Assembly: GCA_022571615.1 (NCBI GenBank)
Contig: JACZXM010000225.1
Span: 1 to 5,649 of the forward strand
Length of the DNA stretch: 5,649 nucleotides
Direction of reading: 5' to 3'
DNA from: Acidobacteriota bacterium
GTDB taxonomy: Bacteria > Acidobacteriota > UBA890 > WLXD01
The first letter of the stretch is position 1; every line of letters begins with the position of its first letter. A program made the position numbers and the translations under genes. The notes beneath the pieces were generated by a model, which saw only the letters and a list, made by a program, of their open reading frames with translations, ran no database searches and had not been told where the DNA came from. Below are positions 1 to 5,649 of the stretch, in pieces.

Positions 1-581
1 CCGCCGCTCGAAAGGCCCTGGAACAGTCACGGTCTTTGACCAAGCAACTTCAATTCGCGAGGAAAAGCCTCGAACTGCGCGAAGGGGAAGTTCGCTATCA
101 ACTCGGTGACGCGCTGGTCCGCGCGGCCAAACCGTCAAAGGACACGCTGCTGCTTCCCTTCCGCGTCGCGTCACTCTTTCGTCGCGGAGTCCGGCGTACC
201 AGAGCCCGCCGTCAAGACCGGCAGTCCCTTGGTATCACAGCGACCATCAGCGGCCCGGCGCCGGTAGTGGAGTTGCTGCGGCGTACCTGTTTCGATTGCC
301 ACTCCAACGAGACGCGCTGGCCGTTCTACGCCTACGTCGCTCCCTTGTCCTGGGGAGTGACCGGTGATGTAGCCGCTGCGCGCTCGCGGATGAACTTCTC
401 GGAATGGGAGGGCCTGCGCGCGGGCTTCAAACGGCGCTTCTCACGCAAGATCGTCGAACGGGTTGAGAAACGCGAGATGCCGCTGCCGCGGTATCTCTGG
501 CTGCATTGGAACGCTCGAGTGACCGACCAAGAGCTCGAGGTGCTAAGGGCATGGCGCGACGAGCTCAACGGGAACCGTTGA
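1..581 (+). CDS. Partial protein with C-terminal haem-binding (Haem_bd-like, CxxCH) domain
   Basis: The frame is open through the left edge (first whole codon at 3) and ends at TGA 579-581, giving 192 visible residues. A TTG at 36 is possible but has no convincing ribosome site, so I treat the gene as truncated. Numbered from that TTG, residues 1-30 continue a charged, helical, coiled-coil-like stretch, and 36-60 are amphipathic then very basic (RRGVRRTRARR). Residues 76-178 match the haem-binding domain family Haem_bd: C85-F-D-C88-H89 followed by SNETRWP, then a W/NFSEW segment, E147-M148-P as the likely distal-ligand region, and LH-A near the end. Known members are usually about 150 residues with an N-terminal membrane anchor and attach haem covalently outside the cytoplasm. 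No signal peptide or membrane anchor is visible here. The N-terminal part recalls tails of some polysaccharide-related or glycosyltransferase proteins, but only weakly and from memory. The domain call is firm; the role is unknown. Confidence 0.72.
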   Translation, partial: AARKALEQSRSLTKQLQFARKSLELREGEVRYQLGDALVRAAKPSKDTLLLPFRVASLFRRGVRRTRARRQDRQSLGITATISGPAPVVELLRRTCFDCHSNETRWPFYAYVAPLSWGVTGDVAAARSRMNFSEWEGLRAGFKRRFSRKIVERVEKREMPLPRYLWLHWNARVTDQELEVLRAWRDELNGNR

Positions 582-632
582 CGGAGCCGAGCGCTGACAG
601 CCGGGCGGTCGTGCTTTCCTGTGCGGCATCGT

Positions 633-669
633 GCGCCGTGGGCCGCACCGACCGCGGTGCGACGGACGC
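633..669. terminator. Imperfect GC-rich hairpin between convergent genes, possible terminator
   Basis: CGCACCG (644-650) and CGGTGCG (655-661) pair perfectly around a 4-base ACCG loop. Outside a 4-base bulge (640-643), CCGT 636-639 pairs with ACGG 662-665, and GCG 633-635 pairs with CGC 667-669 past a bulged A. It sits in the 111-bp gap between the stop codons of the + strand haem-domain gene and the - strand OCD-family gene, where a shared terminator is expected. Neither side is followed by a T-run, so it is not a canonical intrinsic terminator. A competing pairing, GTGCGG 621-626 with CCGCAC 643-648, also exists. In DNA this GC-rich, chance hairpins are common. Confidence 0.3.
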
Positions 670-692
670 GAGTAGGAATCGCCACAGGCGGA

Positions 693-1718
693 TCACAACG
701 GCAGGACTCGACCCAAGCCCTTTTCCTGCGCGAGCCTGAAGATCTCTGCTGCCACCACGACGTCCTCGATGCCCATGCCGATGTTCATGTCGACGATGAG
801 CTCGTCCTCGGACTCGCGCCCCGGCTTCAGGCCGGCCACCACCTCACCGATCTGCGCGTGCAGCTCGGGCAGCCCGTGCGGGAGGTAGCCCACACTCATG
901 AAGTACTCCATCTCCTCGAGCGAGTCGACCAGGAACTTGTCGGCGCGGCGAAAGGTCGCCCATTCCCACATGCTGTCGAAATCAACCGGGGCGATGAAAG
1001 CGCCCGGAGCCACCCATTCATCGCGCACCTGCGGGTCGGGATCGGAGAGGATCTTGGTGGCGCTGACCACGACCTGGGAGTTCCGTACGACCTGTTCGAT
1101 GGTGTCGCAGGCCACGATCTCGACCGGGACCTGGTCCTGAAGCGCGGCTGCCAGCCTTTTCGCCGAGCCCGAGGAGTTGTCGGTGACCTTGATGCATCGA
1201 AGCTCGGGCAACACTTGCGGTAGCAAACGCACGTGCTCGTGCCCCTGCACACCCGCGCCGATCATGCCCGCTTGCACGGTGTCCTTTCGTGCCAGGTGCT
1301 CGCAGGCAATCGCTGTCACCGCCGCGGTGCGCTTGGCGGTGATCCAGGTCGCGTCCATGATGCAGATCGGCCAGCCGGTATCGGGACAGTTGAGGATCAG
1401 CAGGGCGCTTGTCTGTGGCAGGCTGTACCTCGGATTGTCGGGGAAGCTCGCGGCCCACTTGATGCCGCAGGCCCTTTCTCCGGGCACCCAGGCGGGCATC
1501 GCGTGCATCAAGCTGTCGCGGCGCGGGTGAATGCCGATCTTGGCAGGCATCTCGACTCGCTCTCGGCCGTGTTCGGCTAGCGCGATCCGAACGCGATCGA
1601 TGACCTCGGCCGGCGTCAGGCCGGCAGCAACCACGTCGTCCTGGGTCAGATACAGCAACTCCTTGCCGCGTCCCTCGGGTACGGTGTCCGGCATCGGAAG
1701 GGTCGTGGGTTGTTTCAT
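693..1718 (-). CDS. Ornithine cyclodeaminase / mu-crystallin family protein
   Basis: The product is 341 residues, normal for the family, from ATG at 1718 to TGA at 693-695. The family comprises NAD(P)-dependent cytosolic enzymes: ornithine cyclodeaminase, alanine dehydrogenase, ketimine reductases and opine-type synthases. Visible signatures are GIK87W with the SFPDNP segment (substrate-carboxylate lysine region), the MDATWITAKR130TAA motif, the nucleotide-binding GAGVQG at 154-159 with an acidic residue (D180) about 20 residues later, and the C-terminal NIGMGIEDVVVA helix. The DCPGKTEL-type segment of true ornithine cyclodeaminases is missing; the equivalent region reads APVDFDSMW (about 243-251). 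That makes proline formation from ornithine unlikely, and an imine/ketimine reductase or related dehydrogenase likelier. The start lies 22 bp after the flavin oxidase stop with no strong ribosome site; M9 is an alternative start. It is the last gene of the - strand series. Family is certain; substrate is not. Confidence 0.93.
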   Translation of the reverse strand: MKQPTTLPMPDTVPEGRGKELLYLTQDDVVAAGLTPAEVIDRVRIALAEHGRERVEMPAKIGIHPRRDSLMHAMPAWVPGERACGIKWAASFPDNPRYSLPQTSALLILNCPDTGWPICIMDATWITAKRTAAVTAIACEHLARKDTVQAGMIGAGVQGHEHVRLLPQVLPELRCIKVTDNSSGSAKRLAAALQDQVPVEIVACDTIEQVVRNSQVVVSATKILSDPDPQVRDEWVAPGAFIAPVDFDSMWEWATFRRADKFLVDSLEEMEYFMSVGYLPHGLPELHAQIGEVVAGLKPGRESEDELIVDMNIGMGIEDVVVAAEIFRLAQEKGLGRVLPL

Positions 1719-1740
1719 GGGCGTCGCTCGCGGTGCGGAG

Positions 1741-3042
1741 TCAGCTTAGGAGGCGGGACAGTCGGAAGCGGTCGTCGGGTTCGCGATCGCCCAGCACGGC
1801 CGCCGCAGCGCGTTCGCCGATCGCCGGTCCGTGCTTGTAGCCGTGGCCGGAGCCACCTCCGAGAATCCACACGTTCGCCGCCTCCGGGTGGCGATCGAGG
1901 ATGAAGTCTTGGTCGGGCGTGTTCTCGTAGGCGCAGACGCGTGACTGCAGCAGCGGCGCGTCCACCATACCGGGAAAGCGGAACGCCATGTACTGGCGTG
2001 CCGCCTGTAGCCTCTCCGGTGTCGGCGTGCGTTCCTCTTGGCTCGGGTCCATAAGCGAGCGCCGCGTGTCGTCGGCGACCTTGAAACCGCGGTGCATGTC
2101 GCCGGGGATGCCGTAGTAGAGGTTGTCCCCGTTGTCGATCCAGATTGGGAATGAGCCTTCCAGGTAGCGGCTGTCACCCGCCGGGGTCCCGAAATAGTAG
2201 ACCTCCTGTCGCGTCGGGCGGATGAGGTTGCCGAGCAGGTCCGGAAAGACCCGGCCCAGCCAAGCACCGCAGGCGAAGACGTAGGCGTCGGCCTGTACAC
2301 GGGACCCGTCGGAGAGCGCCACGCCCCGCATCTCTCCGGAGCTCAGAGCGCCTGGGCGCACCGTCGCCTGCCGGTACTCGCCGCCCTCGGCGAGGAACCC
2401 CTCCAGCACCGCGACACAAGCCCGCCAGGCATGCAGATAGCCGGCCTCATGTTCGTAGATGGCCCAGCGAACGCCCTCCGGGTTCATAAGCGGAAAGCGC
2501 GCCGCAAGCTGGTCGGCGGTCAGCTCCTCGTACTCCAGGCCTGCGGCGCGGAGCAGTGGAAGCGCGGCGCGCTCGTACTCGTCGAACTCGCCGACCATCC
2601 ACAGCACTCCGGTGCGGCGATAGAGATCGCGTCCCCAGCGTTGCTCGTTCTCCCTCCACAGCTGCAGGGCGCGCACGACCATCTCGACGTAGATGCGGTC
2701 TGGGCCGTAGGTGCCACGGATGACACGCGTCTCGCCCCCGGAGCTGGCGCGTGAGTTGCCAGGCCCCCAGGAATCAACCAGCGTAACGCGCGCGCCGGCG
2801 CGTTGCAGATGCAGCGCGGTCCAGCCTCCGAACGCGCCTGCGCCGACGACCAGAATGCGGGGCCCCTGCCGGCGCCGCGACGGTAGCGGGTGCTCGGAAA
2901 CCTCTGGCCGTCGTCCGATCTCGGCCAGGGCGCCGACCGCAGCGAGAGCCGGAAGGCCGGCACCTGCCTGGAGGACTTGGCGCCGAGAAACCCGTGCGTC
3001 GTCGCCTTCGCTGACCGAGCGGTCAGCTCCGTCCTTGGTCAT
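1741..3042 (-). CDS. Tat-leader FAD-dependent amine/amino-acid oxidase (DAO family, sarcosine oxidase-like)
   Basis: 433 residues, ATG at 3042 preceded by a strong GGAGGA site, TGA at 1741-1743. Residues 19-25 (SRRQVLQ) followed by a small-residue, weakly hydrophobic stretch to about 41 form a plausible twin-arginine leader, suggesting export as a folded flavoprotein. The Rossmann FAD motif GAGAFG is at 67-72, ending in the acidic D90. The SSGGETR106VIR segment matches the flavin/substrate region of monomeric sarcosine oxidase and N-methyltryptophan oxidase. C370 in RVCAYENTPDQDF aligns with the cysteine that carries 8-alpha-linked FAD in those enzymes, and GSGHGYK403HG matches their C-terminal flavin/substrate loop. 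K321 (GFKVADD) corresponds to the oxygen-activating lysine, and D325 stands where sarcosine oxidase has histidine. Such enzymes oxidise secondary or cyclic amino acids to imines. Family usual length is about 390; the extra ~45 residues are the leader. The exact substrate and electron acceptor cannot be read from the sequence. Confidence 0.92.
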   Translation of the reverse strand: MTKDGADRSVSEGDDARVSRRQVLQAGAGLPALAAVGALAEIGRRPEVSEHPLPSRRRQGPRILVVGAGAFGGWTALHLQRAGARVTLVDSWGPGNSRASSGGETRVIRGTYGPDRIYVEMVVRALQLWRENEQRWGRDLYRRTGVLWMVGEFDEYERAALPLLRAAGLEYEELTADQLAARFPLMNPEGVRWAIYEHEAGYLHAWRACVAVLEGFLAEGGEYRQATVRPGALSSGEMRGVALSDGSRVQADAYVFACGAWLGRVFPDLLGNLIRPTRQEVYYFGTPAGDSRYLEGSFPIWIDNGDNLYYGIPGDMHRGFKVADDTRRSLMDPSQEERTPTPERLQAARQYMAFRFPGMVDAPLLQSRVCAYENTPDQDFILDRHPEAANVWILGGGSGHGYKHGPAIGERAAAAVLGDREPDDRFRLSRLLS

Positions 3043-3050
3043 GGAACTGG

Positions 3051-3056
3051 TCCTCC
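3051..3056 (-). promoter_or_regulatory. Shine-Dalgarno site of the flavin oxidase
   Basis: On the - strand the bases are GGAGGA, eight bases before the ATG at 3042. It is the best ribosome site in the window. It fixes the start that includes the twin-arginine leader and suggests strong independent initiation of this gene. Confidence 0.8.
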
Positions 3057-3075
3057 GCGTTGTGGTGGCAATCGG

Positions 3076-3237
3076 TCAATCACTTGCGCCTGCGAGTGCC
3101 CGCTGGATGTATCGCACCACGGCCTCGGGCAAGGAGGCGCCGAAGCCGAACATCGGAGTTCCCGGCCGTCCTTCCCTGACCGTCTCGTAGAGCTCTTGGA
3201 ACTCGGGAGCGCGGTTCAGCTTCGTCTGCCCGAGCAT
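3076..3237 (-). CDS. Small ORF resembling the C-terminal half of a cytochrome c (no CxxCH)
   Basis: ATG at 3235-3237 opens a 53-codon frame ending at TGA 3076-3078. It fills the gap between the adenosine deaminase and the flavin oxidase. About three quarters of third positions are G/C, as expected for coding DNA here. The segment EFQELYETVREGRPGTPM29 followed by FGFGASLPEAVVRYIQ resembles the end of class I cytochrome c domains, where V-x-x-G-xx-G-T-P-M-P carries the distal haem methionine and a final YI helix closes the fold. No CxxCH, signal peptide or membrane segment is present, so it cannot bind c-type haem alone. The start is 3 bases after the deaminase TAG and in the same frame, with no clear ribosome site, so translation would depend on coupling or readthrough. 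It may be a remnant of a lost cytochrome that once accepted electrons from the neighbouring oxidase, or a real small protein. Resemblance is by eye only. Confidence 0.5.
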   Translation of the reverse strand: MLGQTKLNRAPEFQELYETVREGRPGTPMFGFGASLPEAVVRYIQRALAGASD

Positions 3238-3240
3238 GGG

Positions 3241-4476
3241 CTAACCGGGCCTGCCAGCCGCGTCGGCGGTCTCAGCAGCAGCGGCTGTCACCCTCTCGTA
3301 GTAGTCGATGACCTGACGGACATAGTCGCGCTTGGCGGTATAGGAACCCGGGAAAAAGCTGCGCTTGAACCCGTAGATGACGATGTTCTTGAGCTCGTGC
3401 GCGCTGAGCCCGAAGTGCTCGATCGCCAGCATGACCTCCTTGGTCACGGTAGTGTTGGAGACCAGGCGGTTGTCGGTGCACAGGGTGGTGGAGAGCCGCT
3501 GTGCTCGCAGCTGTCGGAAAGTGTGCCGCGACAGGTTCGTGAGCTTGGGGTTGGTCTGCAGATTGCTGGTCAGACAGACCTCGATGGTGATGCGACGATC
3601 GGCGACGTACTCGCTCAGCGCGCGGACGTACTCCTGTTTGTCCTTGATGCGCGGGTTCTTGATCATGCGCGTGTTGAACAAGTAGTAGCCGTGCCCGATG
3701 CGATCGGCGTGCAGATCGGTGATCGCCTGGAAGATCGACTCCGGACCGTAGGCTTCGCCCGCGTGCACGGTCTTGTGCAGAAAATTCCGTTGCGCGACGT
3801 CGTAGGCGCGCCAGTGATCCTCTGCCGGAAAGCCGCTTTCCCGCCCGGCCAGATCGAACCCCGTGATCGGCACCCCGTACCGATCCCGGATGGCGACCGC
3901 GGCGCGCGCTAGCTCCAACGAGGCCAACCCGTACAGATCGTCGTGGCGCGTGAACGGGTGCACCCGAAACAGCTCGTCGTAATAAGGAGACATAGCGGCG
4001 ACGAAGTACCGCAAAGCGCACACGGTGATGGCGCACTTGTACTCCGGCTCGCGCCCGTCGCGGATCGCCTTTCGCCGGTTCGCCCGCCGGGTGGCTCGGG
4101 CCAAGCCGCGATTGACCGCCTGCAGGACGGTTCTCATGTCCATCGTCCTGCTGGAGTGCAGCTGCGGGGCGAACCGAACCTCGAAGTAGCGCACGCCCTC
4201 CTGATAGTTGTCCTCGGCGAGCTCGTACGCGACCCGCTCGAGGGCCTCGGCATCCTGCATCACGCCAACCGTGAGCCCGAATCCCTGCAGATACTCTGGC
4301 AGGCTCCGGTAACGGTCCTTGAAGACCAGCTTGCGGAGGCCGGATTGGGTCATGGACGGAAGCTTCACCTTCCTCTCGCGAGCCAGCTCGATGAGGGTGC
4401 CGAGCCGCAGCGACCCGTCAAGGTGGACGTGCAGATCGGTCTTGGGCAAGCTGCGGACGAACTGCTCGGAGATCAT
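3241..4476 (-). CDS. Adenosine deaminase family protein
   Basis: 411 residues, ATG at 4476, TAG at 3241-3243. The family hydrolyses adenosine (or a related aminopurine nucleoside) to inosine plus ammonia in the cytosol, in purine salvage. The zinc-binding set is present: H16 and H18 in TDLHVHLDGS, H238 in the HAGE motif (238-241), and D335. Catalytic E241 and H262 (ADRIGHG) are also there, as is GFDLAGRE (206-213) for the substrate-loop glycine region. The EVCLTSN motif (299-305) has Leu where many members have Pro. The usual TDD reads T334-D335-N336, so the purine-contacting second aspartate is Asn; I recall this TDN form in other bacterial members. The protein is longer than the usual ~340, mainly because of a basic insertion around 124-175 and an Ala-rich tail after 397. 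It follows the acyl-CoA dehydrogenase after a 56-bp gap. Activity is likely; strict adenosine specificity is less sure. Confidence 0.92.
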   Translation of the reverse strand: MISEQFVRSLPKTDLHVHLDGSLRLGTLIELARERKVKLPSMTQSGLRKLVFKDRYRSLPEYLQGFGLTVGVMQDAEALERVAYELAEDNYQEGVRYFEVRFAPQLHSSRTMDMRTVLQAVNRGLARATRRANRRKAIRDGREPEYKCAITVCALRYFVAAMSPYYDELFRVHPFTRHDDLYGLASLELARAAVAIRDRYGVPITGFDLAGRESGFPAEDHWRAYDVAQRNFLHKTVHAGEAYGPESIFQAITDLHADRIGHGYYLFNTRMIKNPRIKDKQEYVRALSEYVADRRITIEVCLTSNLQTNPKLTNLSRHTFRQLRAQRLSTTLCTDNRLVSNTTVTKEVMLAIEHFGLSAHELKNIVIYGFKRSFFPGSYTAKRDYVRQVIDYYERVTAAAAETADAAGRPG

Positions 4477-4484
4477 CTTGTCTC

Positions 4485-4501
4485 GCCTGCTGCCTGCTGC
4501 C
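4485..4501 (-). repeat. Short 7-bp tandem repeat overlapping the likely deaminase ribosome site
   Basis: GCCTGCT occurs twice in tandem (4485-4491, 4492-4498), followed by a third partial copy GCC. On the - strand this gives two AGCAGG-like sites, the nearer with its AGG nine bases before the ATG at 4476. It is the only ribosome-site candidate for the deaminase, and a weak one. The repeat is short enough to be chance. Confidence 0.4.
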
Positions 4502-4532
4502 GGGGTCGGGGCGTCGAGGTAGTGGCGGGCAT

Positions 4533-5649
4533 TCAGAAGGTCTCGCCCGTTTCCGCCATCGCCTCCAGGCTGGCCGGGGGCTCGAAGCGTTCCCCGTACT
4601 CCGATGCAAGCTCCCGACTGCGCACGACGAAGTCACCCAGGCCGTAGTCGTTGATGTACTGGACCGTCCCCCCCTTGAACGGGGCGAAACCCCAGCCCAG
4701 GATGCTGCCGAGATTGGCCTCCGCGACGGTGGCGATGACGCCCTCTTCCATGCAACGGGCGGTCTCGAGAGCTTGGACGAACAACAGGCGCTCGATCACG
4801 GTTGCCTCTTCGAGCTGGAGCTCGGACACGGGAAAGATCTCCGAAAGGCCGGGCCACAATCGCTTCGGGCCTGGGTCGGGGTAGTCGTAGAATCCACCGC
4901 CCTTGGCACGGCCGGCGCGGTCGTGATCGCGGACCATCTTGAACAGAACCTCGTGCGCGGGATGCTCGGGTACGGGCAGGCCGGCGGCCTCGAGGTCTCG
5001 GGTGGTTTGCTCGGTGATGTGCATTGCCAGCTCCAGGCTCACCTCGTCGAGTACCGCCAACGGTCCGACCGCCATCCCGGCCTTTCTTCCGGCCATCTCG
5101 ATCGCGGCCGGGTGATGGCCTTCTCCGAGCAGCGCCATGCCCTCCATCGTGTAGGTGGCGAACACACGTGAGGTGTAGAAGCCGCGGCTGTCGTTGACCA
5201 CGATCGGCGTCTTGCCGAGTGCGAGCACGAAGTCGAACGCGAGCGCGATGGTCGCCTCCGAAGTCGCCTCGCCACGGATGATCTCCACCAGCGGCATCCG
5301 TGGGACGGGAGAAAAGAAGTGCAGGCCGATGAAATTCTCCGGCCGGCTCGAGCGCGTAGCCAGGCTGGTGATCGGCAGCGTCGAGGTATTGGAGGCGAAC
5401 ACCGCCGAATCCGCCAGCTGGGCCTCGGCTTCCTCGGTTACCTGGCCCTTGAGCTCGCGATTCTCGAAGACCGCCTCAATCACCAGATCGCACGCCCCCA
5501 GGGCGGCGCTCTCTTCGGTCGGCTGAATCCTGCCGAGCAGCGCGTCGCGGCTCTCGGCCGGCATGCGGCCACGTTGCACCGCGCGCTCGGCGATGGCCTC
5601 GCAACGGGCCTTGCCCGCCTCGGCCGCCTCCAGCGAGACGTCCTTGAGC
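4533..5649 (-). CDS. 3-hydroxyacyl-CoA dehydrogenase, FadB/FadJ type (C-terminal part)
   Basis: The frame is open through the right edge and stops at TGA 4533-4535, giving 371 visible residues; the true start lies outside. It oxidises 3-hydroxyacyl-CoA to 3-ketoacyl-CoA with NAD in fatty acid beta-oxidation. Counting from the first visible codon (5646-5648): the first residues LKDVSLEAAEAGK continue the NAD-binding domain, CDLVIEAVFEN (53-63) and ASNTSTL (85-91) are hallmark segments, and H110 (GLHFFSPV) with E122 (PLVEII) form the catalytic dyad. VVNDSRGFYTSRVF follows, then GGFYDYP. A second C-terminal 3HCDH repeat ends with WGFAPFKGGTVQYINDYG. Stand-alone dehydrogenases of about 290 residues usually lack this duplicated second repeat, so the gene probably continues upstream into an enoyl-CoA hydratase domain as in FadJ. 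It is the first visible gene of the - strand series. A GTG at 5577-5579 is internal, not the start. Confidence 0.94.
   Translation of the reverse strand, partial: LKDVSLEAAEAGKARCEAIAERAVQRGRMPAESRDALLGRIQPTEESAALGACDLVIEAVFENRELKGQVTEEAEAQLADSAVFASNTSTLPITSLATRSSRPENFIGLHFFSPVPRMPLVEIIRGEATSEATIALAFDFVLALGKTPIVVNDSRGFYTSRVFATYTMEGMALLGEGHHPAAIEMAGRKAGMAVGPLAVLDEVSLELAMHITEQTTRDLEAAGLPVPEHPAHEVLFKMVRDHDRAGRAKGGGFYDYPDPGPKRLWPGLSEIFPVSELQLEEATVIERLLFVQALETARCMEEGVIATVAEANLGSILGWGFAPFKGGTVQYINDYGLGDFVVRSRELASEYGERFEPPASLEAMAETGETF

Noticed and set aside
36..38. TTG as the true start of the left-edge gene
   Set aside because: The frame is open upstream to the edge with the same charged helical character, and no clear ribosome site precedes the TTG.
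506..739. Small + strand frame overlapping the end of the haem-domain gene
   Set aside because: Out of frame with the supported gene, Arg/Ala-rich composition with no motif, and no ribosome site seen.
621..1223. 200-codon + strand frame opposite the OCD-family gene
   Set aside because: Product is His/Asp/Leu-rich without family motifs and is a mirror of the OCD codons; the - strand protein is clearly real.
2890..3912. Long open frame on the + strand, 340 codons
   Set aside because: It runs antisense to the 3' part of the deaminase, the small cytochrome-like frame and the 5' end of the oxidase. Its translation has no recognisable domain, and the antisense genes have full family motifs. Long antisense frames are common in GC-rich DNA.
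4477..4532. Searched the gap upstream of the deaminase for the missing CxxCH half of the cytochrome
   Set aside because: None of the three - strand frames contains Cys-x-x-Cys-His; only the short tandem repeat is present.
3943..4647. 234-codon + strand frame spanning the deaminase and dehydrogenase ends
   Set aside because: Antisense to two well-supported genes, crosses their boundary, and shows no recognisable motif.
5577..5579. GTG as start of the acyl-CoA dehydrogenase
   Set aside because: Typical FadB/FadJ sequence (LKDVSLEAAEAGK) continues upstream in frame to the window edge, so this codon is internal.

Overview
The window is high-GC bacterial DNA (about 60-65% by eye) carrying metabolic genes. 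One partial gene enters from the left edge on the + strand. Everything after it, from about 690 to the right edge, is read on the - strand in one closely spaced series. The protein families are widespread. High GC, strong G/C at third codon positions, a Tat-type leader and a FadB/FadJ-like enzyme fit a Pseudomonadota- or Myxococcota-like organism, but nothing here fixes the taxon. I see no insertion sequence, integrase, CRISPR array, tRNA or rRNA.

Layout: (1) 1-581 (+), the 3' end of an open frame whose last ~110 residues are a haem-binding (Haem_bd-type, CxxCH) domain. It is joined in frame to a coiled-coil, basic segment that looks unrelated. (2) 582-692, a convergent gap with an imperfect GC hairpin. 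(3) 693-1718 (-), an ornithine cyclodeaminase/mu-crystallin family imine-reductase-like enzyme. (4) 1741-3042 (-), a Tat-leader, DAO-family FAD amine oxidase resembling monomeric sarcosine oxidase, with the covalent-flavin cysteine. (5) 3076-3237 (-), a 53-codon frame that looks like the C-terminal half of a class I cytochrome c without its CxxCH. (6) 3241-4476 (-), an adenosine deaminase. (7) 4533 to the right edge (-), the C-terminal part of a FadB/FadJ-type 3-hydroxyacyl-CoA dehydrogenase.

The - strand series would be transcribed from the right: acyl-CoA dehydrogenase, adenosine deaminase, cytochrome-like fragment, flavin oxidase, imine reductase. Gaps are 56, 3, 33 and 22 bp, so co-transcription is plausible, although the promoter lies outside the window. 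The most coherent functional pair is the flavin oxidase, which would turn a secondary or cyclic amino acid into an imine or keto product, and the OCD-family protein, which typically works on imine/ketimine chemistry. A shared substrate is inference, and the oxidase's predicted export argues against simple channelling.

I did not find a clearly new system. The points most worth a second look are the cytochrome-c-like fragment lying in frame directly behind the deaminase stop codon, the haem-binding domain on an apparently non-exported N-terminal segment, and the exported oxidase beside an imine reductase.
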